This document shows, piece by piece, positions 22,831-34,705 of a stretch of 64,000 bases of DNA. Below the pieces are notes generated by a model. The model worked only from the letters and a program-made list of their open reading frames with translations. It had not been told where the DNA came from and ran no database searches. The stretch covers positions 439,001-503,000 of the forward strand of contig JAKZAN010000006.1 of NCBI GenBank assembly GCA_023053545.1. Direction: 5' to 3'. Every line of letters begins with the position of its first letter. The stretch's first letter is position 1. The position numbers and the translations under genes are program-made. Source of the DNA: Lepidurus packardi (lineage: Eukaryota; Arthropoda; Branchiopoda; Notostraca; Triopsidae).

Positions 22831-24827
22831 ATACATGTTATATTTACTTGTCAATTTGATAAACATCTCATCATCATGGGAAAAACACTTCCATAAGATT
22901 CTCCACATGAGAATAGATGGAAATATTTTCCCCAAATGTGCGTGGGATTATTCTTTTTATTTCCTTCTCTAATTACACTTTTATCTCTTTAGCAATAACC
23001 AGTACCTTACTGCCCCTCCACCCCCCGAAAAAATCAGAAGTGTACATTCATTACTGCACTTCATTTTTTCCAGAATTATTAAAATTCTAGAATTATTCTC
23101 TAAAATTTGTAAAATTAATAACGAACTACTTTTAATACTAAAATAGTACATTATTACTTGATTAATTACTAACCATAGTAAATATTAATTCAAAGTGAAA
23201 GTTGTCCTAAAAACCAAACTATAAAAATCACTATCAAACCTCCAACAGCAACAAATTATATTTCCCAGATATTTAATCTTTTTAAAATCTTTATTTCCCA
23301 ACGAATTATTTTTTTGTTCTAAATTAGCAGAAATTCTCAACTTCCTGTCAACTCTATTATCGGAAATAAACTCCATAAAAGAAAAACCGTCTTAGAGTGT
23401 CTATATAATACCTCCGGCTAAACGGCGGTATTAATTTTTCCCCAAAATTATTGGATTATTTTTAATCCCAAAGCAAAAAAAGAACCGGTTTTGGTCGTTA
23501 AAAAATGGAAAATTGTCAGAGCAGCGAGCTTCTATTGTTACACGTTGTGCTTTGACTGTAAAACAAAAAGAATTTTAATAATAGTCGCTTTTTGTGAGAT
23601 GGGTTGACCGATCCTCGCGTGCGAAACTTTAATTTTTGCCTTCTGGCTAACTACCGAACACACTGGAACCCAAAAAAACCCATCGCCGCAGGCACGGACC
23701 GCCGTGAGTCCGCTAAGGGAGTCGAGGCGGGTTGCTGCCATTAGGTCATAAACGCCCACGTGGGCGGCCCTACGTGGGGGGCCCCATGAAAAAATAAATA
23801 AGAAATTAAATTTTTTAAAAATTGAAGAGAGAGAGGCAACTACTTGGGCTTCGAAAGAAAGTAGGAAAGGCTTGGACAGGATTTAATAAAGAGGCAAAGG
23901 AGTTTGGGTTGTTTTTTTGGGGGCGGTTCAGGCTGGCGCGCGGGTTTTAGACTTGTTGTAGTTGTGGGTCGCCGTATGTGTGATTTGAGAGTAAAGTATA
24001 TTTATTGGGTTATTAGCAAAGCATGACTGGGCAAGGGTACTGTACAGAACGTCCCTTACGGGAATTCTTGTGTAGTTAGTAGTTTTTTTATTTTATTTTT
24101 TAGAATTTTAAAACTTGTTCATTTGCATATTAACCACATTGGGATGACATGGCATGTTCTTTTGGCTTCATACCAAGCCAAAAAATGCTTTAGATCATGT
24201 CCTCCCATTGCGAATCTATATAGATATATATAACGGCCACTTGTCTTGAATATGACTTAATTACTAAGTAGTTTTTCCTAGCTAATACAGGCGAGATTAA
24301 CAAACGCTGTAAGACATTCTTTCCATGAAGTATTTATGCACTCATTACAGTGTTTAGCTGCAGCTAGATAGGTGAATCCATATTAACATAACTAACATTC
24401 CTATCAAAATAATACAATTCTTAATTTGAAAGGTTAAGTTAAAAGTATTTTAACGTTATCAACTAAATGTCCAAGTGATGCCTAATCAAGACTGCTGATC
24501 CTTCTGGTAATTCAGTAGCGATGTATTGGATTAAGAACATTACTATACATTACTTCAAACACTCCAGTTCAAGGGTGATGCGACGGTGGCGCCGTTCAAG
24601 GGTTTGAAGCGCACGGCTTCTGCGCAGTGAACTTGCGTTAGCTGTAACTCGGAAGCTATTTACCCGATTTGCATGGAATCTTCTCCAAAAGCTTCCTGAA
24701 GCAAAGAGCTAAGAAATAGTATTCGCAAATCTGTCATCTCCGCCCATTTTTAGCTAAATTCGCGAATGCTTACAAATGAACTAGCCAATTGCAAATTAAT
24801 CAACGCGAAAAGGAAAAAATTTCCTCC
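22831..24827. other. Gene-free stretch
   Basis: No gene supported. A GC-rich island with GTGGGCGGCC and GTGGGGGGCCCC lies at 23680-23790. The rest is AT-rich. Confidence 0.45.
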
Positions 24828-25133
24828 AACATTTCTTCGCATTTGAGCTCAGCTACTTTACTGTCAGCAGATTTTCCGAAATTTCGCCATAAATTTGGCG
24901 CAATCGGTGACGCACGTTTCTTATGCTATTCTGCCGTTCCAAAGGCGACGTAGAAGGGAAAAACTAATGATTAGGGTGTAACATTTCTTCGCATTTGAGC
25001 TTAGCTACTTTACTGTCAGCAGATTTTGCGAAATTTCGCCATAATTTTGGCGCAATCGGTGACGCACGTTTCCTATGCTATTCTGCCGTTTGAAAGGCGA
25101 CGTAGAAGGGAAAAACTAATGATTAGGGTGTAA
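24828..25133. repeat. Direct tandem duplication, about 152-bp period
   Basis: The two copies begin AACATTTCTTCGCATTTGAG at 24829 and 24980 and both end with AAACTAATGATTAGGGTGT. Differences are few, so the event looks recent. Confidence 0.93.
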
Positions 25134-25917
25134 AAAAGAAACAAATTGTTCTGAAATCCGTCTGCCAATTTATTACAGACCAGGATCTATAGGCTGGGAA
25201 CTCCTCCCCCTTGTTCGTAATTACTGGGTTATCAGATTTGGCAATGAGACGCTTCGGCGGCGGCTTTTCTCACCGATTCTCTTTCGATACCACACCATAC
25301 CAAAAGCCCTTTGCCAAGAAGGTAAAAACACGTAGAGGCGTGTTATCGGACCGCAAATAAATGGTCAAACAGTTTTTTTTTTTTTTTTTTTTTTTCCATG
25401 CGTGAGTCATTATATCGAAAACAGCTTGTTATTTGGATAGCCCAGACACATCTTCTCGTGTTTTTTTTTTATTTGCAGATCGGTCTTTATAGATACAGAC
25501 CTATATTACTACCAACTTGCCAAAGGAAGAAGATATGGGGAACCTTCTTTTAACAGTTGAACAGTTATTTAGTATAATTATCAGCTAATGAAGCTTGGGT
25601 GCCCCTCTTCTCGAGTTATCGCCTCCATTGGATTTACACGACACGCCCCTTCTTTGTGTGACCTGCCCTCTAACCCGAATTCCCCCCAAACTTAACATAA
25701 CATATTCTGGGAAATACCGAAAGGTTTTTTTTTTTTTATTATGATTCATTCACTTTAGCTAAAACATTTGCTTATCTACAAATTATCCTGTCCTTTTTAA
25801 AAACTGCTTACAAAAGGATTTTAAAGGTTCCTATCCATAGCATGGCTTTTAAATATTAGATATAATTGTAATAATAGTAATAATAATTATTATAATAATT
25901 TATTATTTTGATATTAT
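25134..25917. other. Gene-free stretch
   Basis: No gene found. A T-run of about 23 bases lies near 25373-25395. Confidence 0.4.
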
Positions 25918-26091
<174 letters not shown>

Positions 26092-26224
26092 CAACACTAA
26101 ATATACGAATTTTTTAAATTCGGTTTGCAGGGCCGTTAGCTTCGTTTATTTCGTCGTATAAAAGGTTGGGGGTGAGGATTACGCTGAACTGGAATTGCTC
26201 CGAAAAGCGTAGAAAATCCGTCAA

Positions 26225-26430
26225 TTTAAAAGTTCAACGAATGGGCATAAGGACAATTTATAGCCTTAAAGCATAGAAATGTCACCCTTATTGCAGTTCA
26301 ATGTAGCTAAGATCGATTATAGTCCATTGCACTATAGCAAACTCGCCCTTATCGTTATGGCATGCTGCTAAGGTCAATTTCTCTAGTTATTCCATAAGAA
26401 ATTCGCCCTTAGTGACATTCGTTTTTCTGT
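26225..26430 (+). repeat. Three-module dispersed repeat, degenerate copy
   Basis: GCATAGAAATGTCACCCTTA, CTAAGATCGATTATAGTCC, CTCGCCCTTATCG, GCTAAGGTCAATTTC and CATAAGAAATTCGCCC occur in the family order, with more substitutions than other copies. Confidence 0.75.
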
Positions 26431-27514
26431 AAGGCTGGATTTCTCAAGTAGGGATGTAAACCTTACTAACTTATACATTCAATTATCTATTCTATTGTTA
26501 AAATTTGTCTTTGGGATTGTAATTAGAGTTACTTTACTGTTTAATATATGCATACTAAATGTTTAATATAATACATAATTACTGTTTAATATGTAATATA
26601 ATCCATTGTAATGTATTATGTATTGAATGTCATGTATTCCATGGCTGCGGTTTCTGTTTGGTTGTTGCTACAGACACAAGTTCTTGTTATTTCTGAACAA
26701 ATCGAGTCCATTGGCCGGGAAAAGGTCGCCCAATGCGGGCCTTTTAACTATTGTTTGGGGAAACCGTAAACACCTGTATTACCTTGCCAACGCACACTCT
26801 ACCCGTCTTTTTCTTTTTTTTTTACTATTATGATAATAGCTGAAATGTTTCCATTTTTTGTATTTTCAATTTAGGAAGTCCCCTCAAGGGTTTGCATGTG
26901 TATAGTGTTCCTTTAAAAAAAAACTGCGTTGTGTCGCGTGCCCCATAGTTCATTGTAAGAGGGAAAACCTACTTTTTTTGCGCGTAAACATTGCCTTATC
27001 ACCTTTTCTTTTTATAGGTCGTCTCATTTCCATAGATGTGGGTGCTGCAACAAGCACAAGGGGACCCCAACAGGTGTGTGTAACCTCCAAGTGTAAAATG
27101 CATACACAGGACCCCATTTCAGGGAAATGTCCCAAGGTTTTTCTCTCGCTTCAAGTGAAAACTCAATACCTTTCTTGTTCTTCCTAGGACAGAACTGGGA
27201 GTATCTTGTTGGAGTAGCGAGAATCTAGGAGAGTAAACTAAAGGTATTTAGAATTAAAATAGGGATTTAATGGGATTTATTACTTCCAAAGAAGATTATT
27301 ATTACTGTTTTTTGCTGATTTTTTCCGATTTTTTGGGGGGTGGAGGGGTATATTAGTTGTTGAAGAGTTAATAAACATGAAAGCTGAATGTTCGTACCGT
27401 CACTGACGTAGCAAAAGGTGTGGGTTATAGCGGGGTTTGTAGTTAAACTTAAAGAGCGCGGGTAACGTTGAGGTTTCCATCCAAAGTTGAGAAAGTCATC
27501 CGTAACGAAAATCA
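26431..27514. other. Gene-free stretch
   Basis: I find no supported gene. ORFs of 60-70 codons here lack a family, and several lack an ATG. Confidence 0.4.
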
Positions 27515-28200
27515 GATTTCACTAAAGACGAATTTGCTATGCCATAACTAGGCAAAAAGTGCCTTAGTAGCATGCGAACACGATAAGGGTGACTTTGCCA
27601 TGGTATAATGGATAAAACTCGACCGTAGTAGCAATGAATTGCAATAAGGGTGAAATTCCTATGCTTTAAGATTAGAAAGTGTCCTTAATGTTTAGACTTG
27701 TAAATTCTAAACCCTTTCCTTATTTTCAATCTTCTTCAGAGGATGCTACTTTTGTCTTGTGTTCTTCATCTGCCCGTCGTGTGAAGCCGTCAGAATATAT
27801 TAGTCATATGACGATAAGGGCGCTTTTATTATGCTATAATGGACAAAACTCAACCTTAGTAGTAATGAATTGCAATAAGGACGGAAGTCCTATGCTTTTA
27901 ACACTAGAAAGTGCCCTTAATGTCTAAACTTCTGAATTCTAAACCCTTTCCTTATTGTCAATCTTCTTCAGAGGATGCTACTTTTGTCTTGTGCTCTTCA
28001 TCTGCCCGTTCTCTGGGGCCGTTAGAATATATTAGTCATCTGACGATAAGGGCGCTTTTACTATGCTATAATGGACAAAACTCGACCTTAGTAGTATTGA
28101 ATTGCAATAAGGACGAAATCCCTATGCATTAACACTAGAAAGTGTCCTTAATGTCTAGACTTCTAAATTCTAAACCCTTTCCTATGTCAATCCTCGTCAC
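27515..28200 (-). repeat. Tandem 232-bp units built from the three-module repeat
   Basis: Three units with a 232-bp period, most similar at 27679-27900 and 27911-28132. Each carries GATAAGGGCGC, CTATAATGGACAAAACTC, GCAATAAGGACG, CCTATGC and CTTAATGTCTA. The non-module part ends TCTTCAGAGGATGCTACTT. Confidence 0.9.
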
Positions 28201-28518
28201 CGGATACTATTTTTTCTTTGCACACTTCCTACTTCATCTAGCCGTAATCTTCGCGAACTTTAGCAACGTGAATTCTTAAACCCAAACCTAGGCTTTGAGC
28301 AGAGTATCGGTCAACCGGTAAACGATTGAGTCATTCGTCACGCCTACTAGGGGGTGTTGTTAGTGAAGTTAGAACAGGTATTTCATCTGCACTCTCATCC
28401 TGTACAGGTACTGAAAGCTGTGATTAGCACCGAGTTTTCGGGAAGTTCGCTGATTACAGGGTATAGGTTTCTACTCCATTGATCAAAGCTCCAATATGAC
28501 ATTCTAAAGCTTCTGGAT

Positions 28519-28920
28519 ATTATTCCTTCCTTGAATTTTCTATATTTTCTTATAAAAAAAAAACTTGAATTTCTCTATTTCTCTATTTTCAATTTCATAA
28601 TAGTGAAATTTACTAGACAAAAACTATATATAAATAATTTAATTCTATAAATTGCAATTATATGTAATTTTATTTGATCCATTTTTAAACTTAGCGCTGC
28701 CCAACTTTCTTTATTTTTATTATTCCTTCCTTGAATTTTCTATATTTTCTTAAAAACAAAACTTGAGCTTCTCTATTTCTCTATTTTCAATTTCATAATA
28801 GTGAAATTTACTAGACAAAAAATATATAAATAATTTCATTCTATAAATTGCAATTATACGTAATTTTATTTATTTATTTATTAATTTTATTTTATTTTAT
28901 ACGTAATTTTTTAACTTATC
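28519..28920. repeat. Direct duplication of an AT-rich segment, about 200-bp period
   Basis: ATTATTCCTTCCTTGAATTT begins both copies (about 28520 and 28720). Both continue through CATAATAGTGAAATTTACTA and end near CTTAKCGCTGCCCAA. The second copy has an extra TTTAT/TTTTA tract. Confidence 0.88.
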
Positions 28921-31900
28921 GCTGCCCAAATTTCTGCAGTGTAGTATTTCTAAGGTGTTTGTAAATAAAATCTAAGTAATCAATAATAATAAAATATAAA
29001 TAAATAAAAAAAAGGGAGGGGGCATTACGACGTAATGAAGCTAATGAAGAAAACGTGACGACCTGAAAAAAAAAAGTGGATGAAAAGCACGAGATTTTCC
29101 TATTAACTCATATCTCTCTTTTTTTAAGACTTGCACGACCGCTTGGGCAAACGACTTGTTAACAAGCTCGCATGCCATAGCTTCAATGAACTCCCGAATG
29201 AGCGGCATTTTCAAGCATCTGACAGCTTCCTTTCTTATCTTATAAACCCAAAAGGGGATGAATAAAAAAACAAAAAGAAATCCTTTCCAAAAGGCCAAAA
29301 TGAAAGTTTCTGTTTCTTCCCCTAATTTTTTTTTTATTTCATTTTGCCTTTGCTCGCTGTCTTACAAAATTTTATTGTCTTAGATACCTATATGCAGCTG
29401 CTCTGATTCTTATAATAACCTTAATCCTCCGAAAAACAAGAGTAGACAATAACAAAACAGCACTGCACAGCACGCTACGAGAACCAGGCTAGAGGTGCGG
29501 GTATTTGCATAAGTTTTAAAAGTCTTAATTATAGAACGCCTGTTCAACTTAAGACCACAAACTCCTCTACGAACACTGCACACTCTACCTATACCTACCG
29601 TAAGCTGGACCTATTGTGGAGTACCTCTACAGCGTATAGATAGAAAGTATGCTGTGGACAATAACTTGGACCAGCTGCAACCACCATAAAACCTTCCTTC
29701 TCAATACTTGAGCCAAAGTACGAAACTAATTAACGCAAAAATACCAAGGCTGAGGTGCCCTTCCCTTCAACAATGAAACACAACACTTGAAACGCCAGAA
29801 ATTGTACCCAATTATTTCATAGTTGGCAACGCTGGAATCTCTATGTCACTTTTCGTGTTGTTTTTTTCATCCGTTCTCAAGAATGAAATTTAACCCTCTC
29901 TGACTACGACCATACAAGGGCCGTGACTTTGAAAAGAACTTTTCATTGTTGTTATGCAACACGTTCTCCGGATCTATTGACAAACGTATGGAATGTAGTC
30001 TGGTATCAGAATGACACGAGGGTGTCACTTTTGAACAGTTTGGCTTTTGTTCAGCTAATGGAAGGAAAGAAAGTACAAGTTTGAACGATTCTCGTCAACG
30101 AAAGCTGATGAGAATCGTTAAGCTAAGCTAACATAAGTTAGCCTAAGCTAACCTAACTTAGCTTAATGCATTTCCAATCCAACTACCGATTTTCAGTAAC
30201 ACCTGTTTGTCATTCCTTTTCCGGAATGCAAGAATATGACACATGTAGTGTCATCTTTATCTAGGGTTTGAAACCGGAGAACTTGTTGAATCAAAGGGTA
30301 ATACTAACAGCGCCTTCTACTGGCTCCACTAATGCACTATTTTTGGCACTCATTCTGTCAATCATGTTGATCTTTACACACTGTGTACATACTGAGTGCA
30401 TGCTATGCTGAGTGCAACTATTGCACCAGTGCAGCCACTGGAACGTAGTATAGTGCATAACAAGTATAGTGCGTCTATTTCCAACAATAAACAACAAAGT
30501 TGATGACATGACCTTAACTTGATTTAGCAACAAAAACTTAAAGATCGGGCTTCTTTCCCCTTTCTAAACAATCCAGCTTCAACGCCATCAAAATTGAAAA
30601 AAAATTTTTTTTTTAAATTGATCGGCCTAAAAGTAATCTTTAAATTGTATTTCGTTATTGACTGGTTAAAACCTCCCAGTTTTATTTTTATGAGCAGTGA
30701 GCATTGCATTACAAGCTTGGAGGAAAATCCTCTTCTAATCAAGTTTCAAGTTTTGTATAAAAAAAAAAAAGTTTCCCAGCGAGAAATGCGTTAAGAAAGA
30801 AAAGCAAAGAGTTAAAGAGATTCCAGGAAGTAATTCCAAAACACACACCGTTACCTCGGTTTTTCTTTTCCAAGAGCTTCATGTTCGAAAGCGAGTTTTT
30901 CGCAGACCAAGACCCACTTGGCTCTTTGGCAAGGTAGCGTGATCTTTGTCACCGGTTGGGATCTTGGCCAGCCTTGAGTTTCCGAGTCCCCAAAACATTT
31001 GCACCTGCCCTCAATGACTCCCGATGATTATTGATGACGGGTTGGCCTCATGTGTGGCAAGCGCACGAGCCATGCGGGTACCGGTGTTCAGCTTTCCTCG
31101 GAAACCCCAAGGTATTACTATATATATATTTATTTATACGTAGCCCTCTCCGAACAATTTGTAGGTTGTTTCTCGCACACTTGCTCACTACCAGTTCGAA
31201 AGGGAGAGTAATTTCCAGGGAGTAATATAACATGCAAGGTGTGTTGTTTTTTTAGGAAGAGCGAAGGCATTTAAACGCTATGGTTCGAAACAGCCAAAAA
31301 AAGATGGCAGCGTCAGTATGTGGGTAACCGGAAGGTTAGCCGAGTTGGTTACAGACAAAAGAAAGGAAACTGGTAAGCTGATCCCTTTAAAAAGACTTTT
31401 TGGCTTTGAAATGGGGTCCGGGGAATTTGGGAAGAAGTTTAAGAATTTTTGTAGGAAAAAGAAAGAGAGTTATGGGAACAGCGGTTGACTTGTTGACTAG
31501 GGAGGGAAGTTGAGGAAAAGCTGGATTTTTTGGGCTCTGATCAGAAGCTTACGTGTAGTTTAGTATTGCGTTGAAATAGAGGACCTATTATGGCTGCGAA
31601 GGGCCGGTTCAAGTTGAAGGGAAAAGGTTTTCGGTAGAGGGTTGGAGTGGAGGCCACTTGAGGGTGCTGTTGAATAACAATCGCAAGACCCTTTTTGACT
31701 CCTTCCGGGAACAATGGCCGACCAGGGATGCCAGATGGAAAAAGAAAAGATCCAGACTAGGGTTGGGGGGTGATCAATTGAAATAAGACCCAGAACGTGG
31801 TCACATCAATGTCAAAACGTTCCCAGGCCACTTATGTTCTTGCATTTGAAAAGCTTTTCGGAAAGAGATTGGGCATTTGTTGTGGGGTAGTATATGGTAA

Positions 31901-32460
31901 CAAAAGGTGGAGGACACTTGTAACACGCCATAACGCAGAATTTGAGAGTCGAACATAACAAACATTGGTAATAAATTCAGTCCAATGTCAAGAAGCTTCG
32001 ATAACTTGGCGGTCTGTGAGAACAGTATAGCTTATAACATTTGTATTACCACGAGCTCAGTTTAGGTCTCATTTTATAACTATTTCTTAGTATTTATCTT
32101 CGTATTTATCTTCGTTTCATTGTCTAATTTTTGTCTAAGCTCTTCTAGCGATTTGCTAATTTTGTAGGATTGCTAATACATAAATGATACATAAATAAGT
32201 ACCTTCTTATCATCCGTATTGATTTGTTACTAATAAGATGAATCCGATTTTAATTCATAGTATTAAGTCATAATTGTAATGATTCGCAGATAGTCAGTAT
32301 AAATGAATATATCGATTTTTTACTTACAGTTTAGTAGACACAGAGTATTCACTGTTGTGCTTTCATTGTTGTTTTTCGGTAGCGTTAGCTAACTAAATGT
32401 TATGTAATTTAGCCGCGGGATGGAGTACAAATCGAACATTTGGAGGAGTTGTTGCAGGCT
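28921..32460. other. Gene-free stretch before SPO11
   Basis: No supported gene. Two adjacent hairpins lie at 30084-30166 (listed separately). The 80-106 aa frames here have no recognisable family and no convincing splice partners. Confidence 0.45.
30084..30166. other. Two adjacent inverted repeats
   Basis: AACGATTCTC (30084) pairs perfectly with GAGAATCGTT (30110). Immediately after, TTAAGCTAAG (from about 30118) pairs with CTTAGCTTAA (to about 30166) around further CTAA/TTAG words. The second stem overlaps the end of the first. Confidence 0.7.
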
Positions 32461-32471
32461 CCCGTCACTTT

Positions 32472-32482
32472 CCGCCATCTTG
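32472..32482 (-). promoter_or_regulatory. YY1/Pho-like site in the SPO11 promoter
   Basis: CCGCCATCTTG (AAGATGGCGG on the other strand) lies about 70 bp before the SPO11 start codon. YY1-type motifs are commonly placed at the start of TATA-less promoters. No TATA box is visible here. The match is by eye only. Confidence 0.35.
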
Positions 32483-32550
32483 CCTCTGTAGCGTTGTTAT
32501 GACCAATTTACTTTTTGTTAAGCTAAATATCCGGGAGTGCTGTTTTAGCT

Positions 32551-34186
32551 ATGAATAAATGCAACTATTTCTCTCCTGCTTCGGAAATTGACGAAGCACT
32601 TGAAGCTTTACGTCAAGTTTTGCCATACAAACGGATTCAACTTTCGTCTCAAGGGAGTAGCTGCAGTGGTCCAATCATTGTATCCAAGTAAAGACATTTA
32701 AATTTTTATTTGTACTTATTTTAATAGAAACCAGGGTATTTCCATAGCATTTTGGTATGATGTAACACTTGTATTTAGGGCGGTGGTGCTGTCGCGGATC
32801 GAGATTTGCATACAAGACACAGTAGTCGCCCTCAGTCAAGGTGAAGTGCCTTTTATACAATGGCATAATTTCAGCTACGATTCTGTAAAAGGCCAGAAAA
32901 GGATATGCCTTTCTTACGCTGTCATCTACAAAAATGGTAAAGTGGAGACTAAGCAAACTTTTGTCCAGCTGGTTCATTTGCTTGAAAAGATCCATTGTCT
33001 CCTAAGGAGCGATGCAGTTTCCACTACAAGGTACATTATAAACTCTTTAGTAAAAACAACCAGGACCACCCGTTATGTCTCAATTTGCTTGCAATTCTTC
33101 TACAGGGATTTGTACTACGAAGATGTGAGTTTCTGGAAGAAACAAGACACCTTAGATGCTTTAATTCGAACTGTAAGCGAACTTCTAGGAGTTCCTCGCT
33201 ACTGCTTGAATATCACTGCAACCGCCAAAGGACTAATTGCTGGCAACTTGTCCTTCAGAGATGAATTCGGTCACGTTATTAACTGCGATTCAACAGGTGA
33301 CTTATTTTCAAATTAATAAGGCTTATTTTCAAAGCAAAGGACTACGATTGTACTTTCGCTTAATTTCATTCAAATTTCATCGTAATGTTAGGGATGTTAA
33401 TTCCTCAAGATGTAGAAGCTCTAACGCATTTCCGCTCGGCAGCCAAGTTCATCCTCCTAATCGAAAAAGACGCTACTTTCCAGAAGCTCTTGGATGATAA
33501 AGTCTTTGCTGTTTTGGGCCACTGCATTTTAATTACAGTAGAACCCCAGAGGGATTTTTCCTTATTTTTAGGGATTAATGGATAAGCACTGATACTAATT
33601 AGTTCATATGAATAGGGAAAAGGATATCCTGACCAAGCTACTCGAAGATTCCTAAAGCGATTGTGGGAGGAGCTTAAGCTTCCTGTGTTGGCATTGGTCG
33701 ACGGCGATCCTCATGGAATTAGTATCATGTCTACTTATCGATATGGTTCAGAAGTATAAACCTGCTTCGGCATGATCTTCTCAAATATGATCAACTTTTA
33801 AAACCATTTCTAGGCTTTAAAAGCGGAAAAGGAGCGATTAGCCGTGCCTGAGGTACGTTGGCTCGGAATCCATCCGAGTGACGTAGAACAGTTACACTTG
33901 CCACCAGAAGCAATCCTTCCCTTAACGGAGAAAGACAAGAATATGCTAAAGAAGATGAAACTGAAGCGGGAAGTCCAAGAAAACCCTCAGCTCATAGTAG
34001 AGGTAGCAGTTTATGTTTATTTTTATTCAACTTCAATAGACTTTATTCTTTCTTATTTTCCTGTAGATTGATACAATGCTGCGTTTGTCGTGCAAAGTAG
34101 AAATCCAAGGCTTGACCAAAGTGAATTCTCACTTTCTAGTTGATTCCTACCTTCCAAGCAAAATAATCCGGAAATCCTGGATCTAA
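32551..34186 (+). CDS. spo11: SPO11 meiotic double-strand-break transesterase
   Basis: Coding exons: 32551-32687, 32779-33030, 33106-33296, 33392-33537, 33616-33753, 33814-34002 and 34067-34186. All introns are GT..AG, phases agree, and the total is 1173 nt (390 aa plus TAA), close to mammalian SPO11. SPO11 is the topoisomerase VI A-like subunit that makes meiotic breaks through a tyrosyl-DNA link. The 5Y-CAP part carries the catalytic motif RDLYYED at about residues 130-136, with the tyrosine at 133/134. Then comes KGLIAGNL. The Toprim part shows [13 protein letters not shown] (metal-binding Glu at about 218), GKGYPD, VDGDPHG (DxD at about 271-273) and [10 protein letters not shown]. All key residues are kept, so it looks active. 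Introns of only 60-95 bp contrast with the surrounding repeat-rich DNA. The start codon is the first ATG giving a normal-length N-terminus; no canonical AATAAA was found close downstream. Confidence 0.96.
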
Positions 34187-34705
34187 ATTTCAAAATTTTC
34201 AAATCTGCGCCAAAATGTTTGTTTATCCGCGCTAAAAAACCTGACATCATCAGACTGCCAACTACAAGACTACAGACTAGAAGAATCGCTAACTTAAACC
34301 ACCATGTTTAGCATTTTATATCATATAAAAGTCGAATTTATAAAATTTCTGGTTATATTCTTCCAATATTAAATTCCTTGTTTCTAAAACATAGTCTTAA
34401 AGGCGACCACTAGGTGGCGACACCGCTCGACCGTTTCCTATACAACCCTCCGATTTATTCAATTTCTCTGACTGTAAACAGCCCGTCTTTTGGTGCACAA
34501 ATAACGTGGAAAGTTCAAAAGTAAAGTAATCTGTTGCATTTCAAGCTAATTCTATGCACGTAGAACTAAAGAAAACTTCTACTTAAAGCCACTATCATTG
34601 TTGAAATGGACATTTAAATCTGAAATCGTAAGTATTATATTTTTACATTTCTATTTTCATTGTTTGTTGCCAACCTTAACTGATACCTCATTGGCTCATT
34701 TCTAG
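34187..34705 (+). other. SPO11 to NYN-gene intergenic region with a 5' UTR exon and intron
   Basis: About 0.5 kb separates the two same-strand genes. A good donor (ATC then GTAAGT at 34628) and an acceptor (TTTCTAG ending at 34705) suggest a 5' UTR intron for the downstream gene. The putative leader exon carries a three-codon upstream ORF (ATG at 34606, stop TAA ending 34617). A CTCF-like word lies at 34407. Confidence 0.5.
34407..34419 (+). promoter_or_regulatory. CTCF-like core motif between SPO11 and the NYN gene
   Basis: CCACTAGGTGGCG fits the conserved CTCF core (CCASYAGRKGGCR) at every position. It is one of several similar words near gene edges in the window. The identification rests on consensus matching by eye. 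Confidence 0.35.

Noticed and set aside
32472-34186. SPO11 and NYN genes as a two-gene operon
   Set aside because: The 520-bp gap and a plausible separate leader exon with its own donor make independent promoters more likely.
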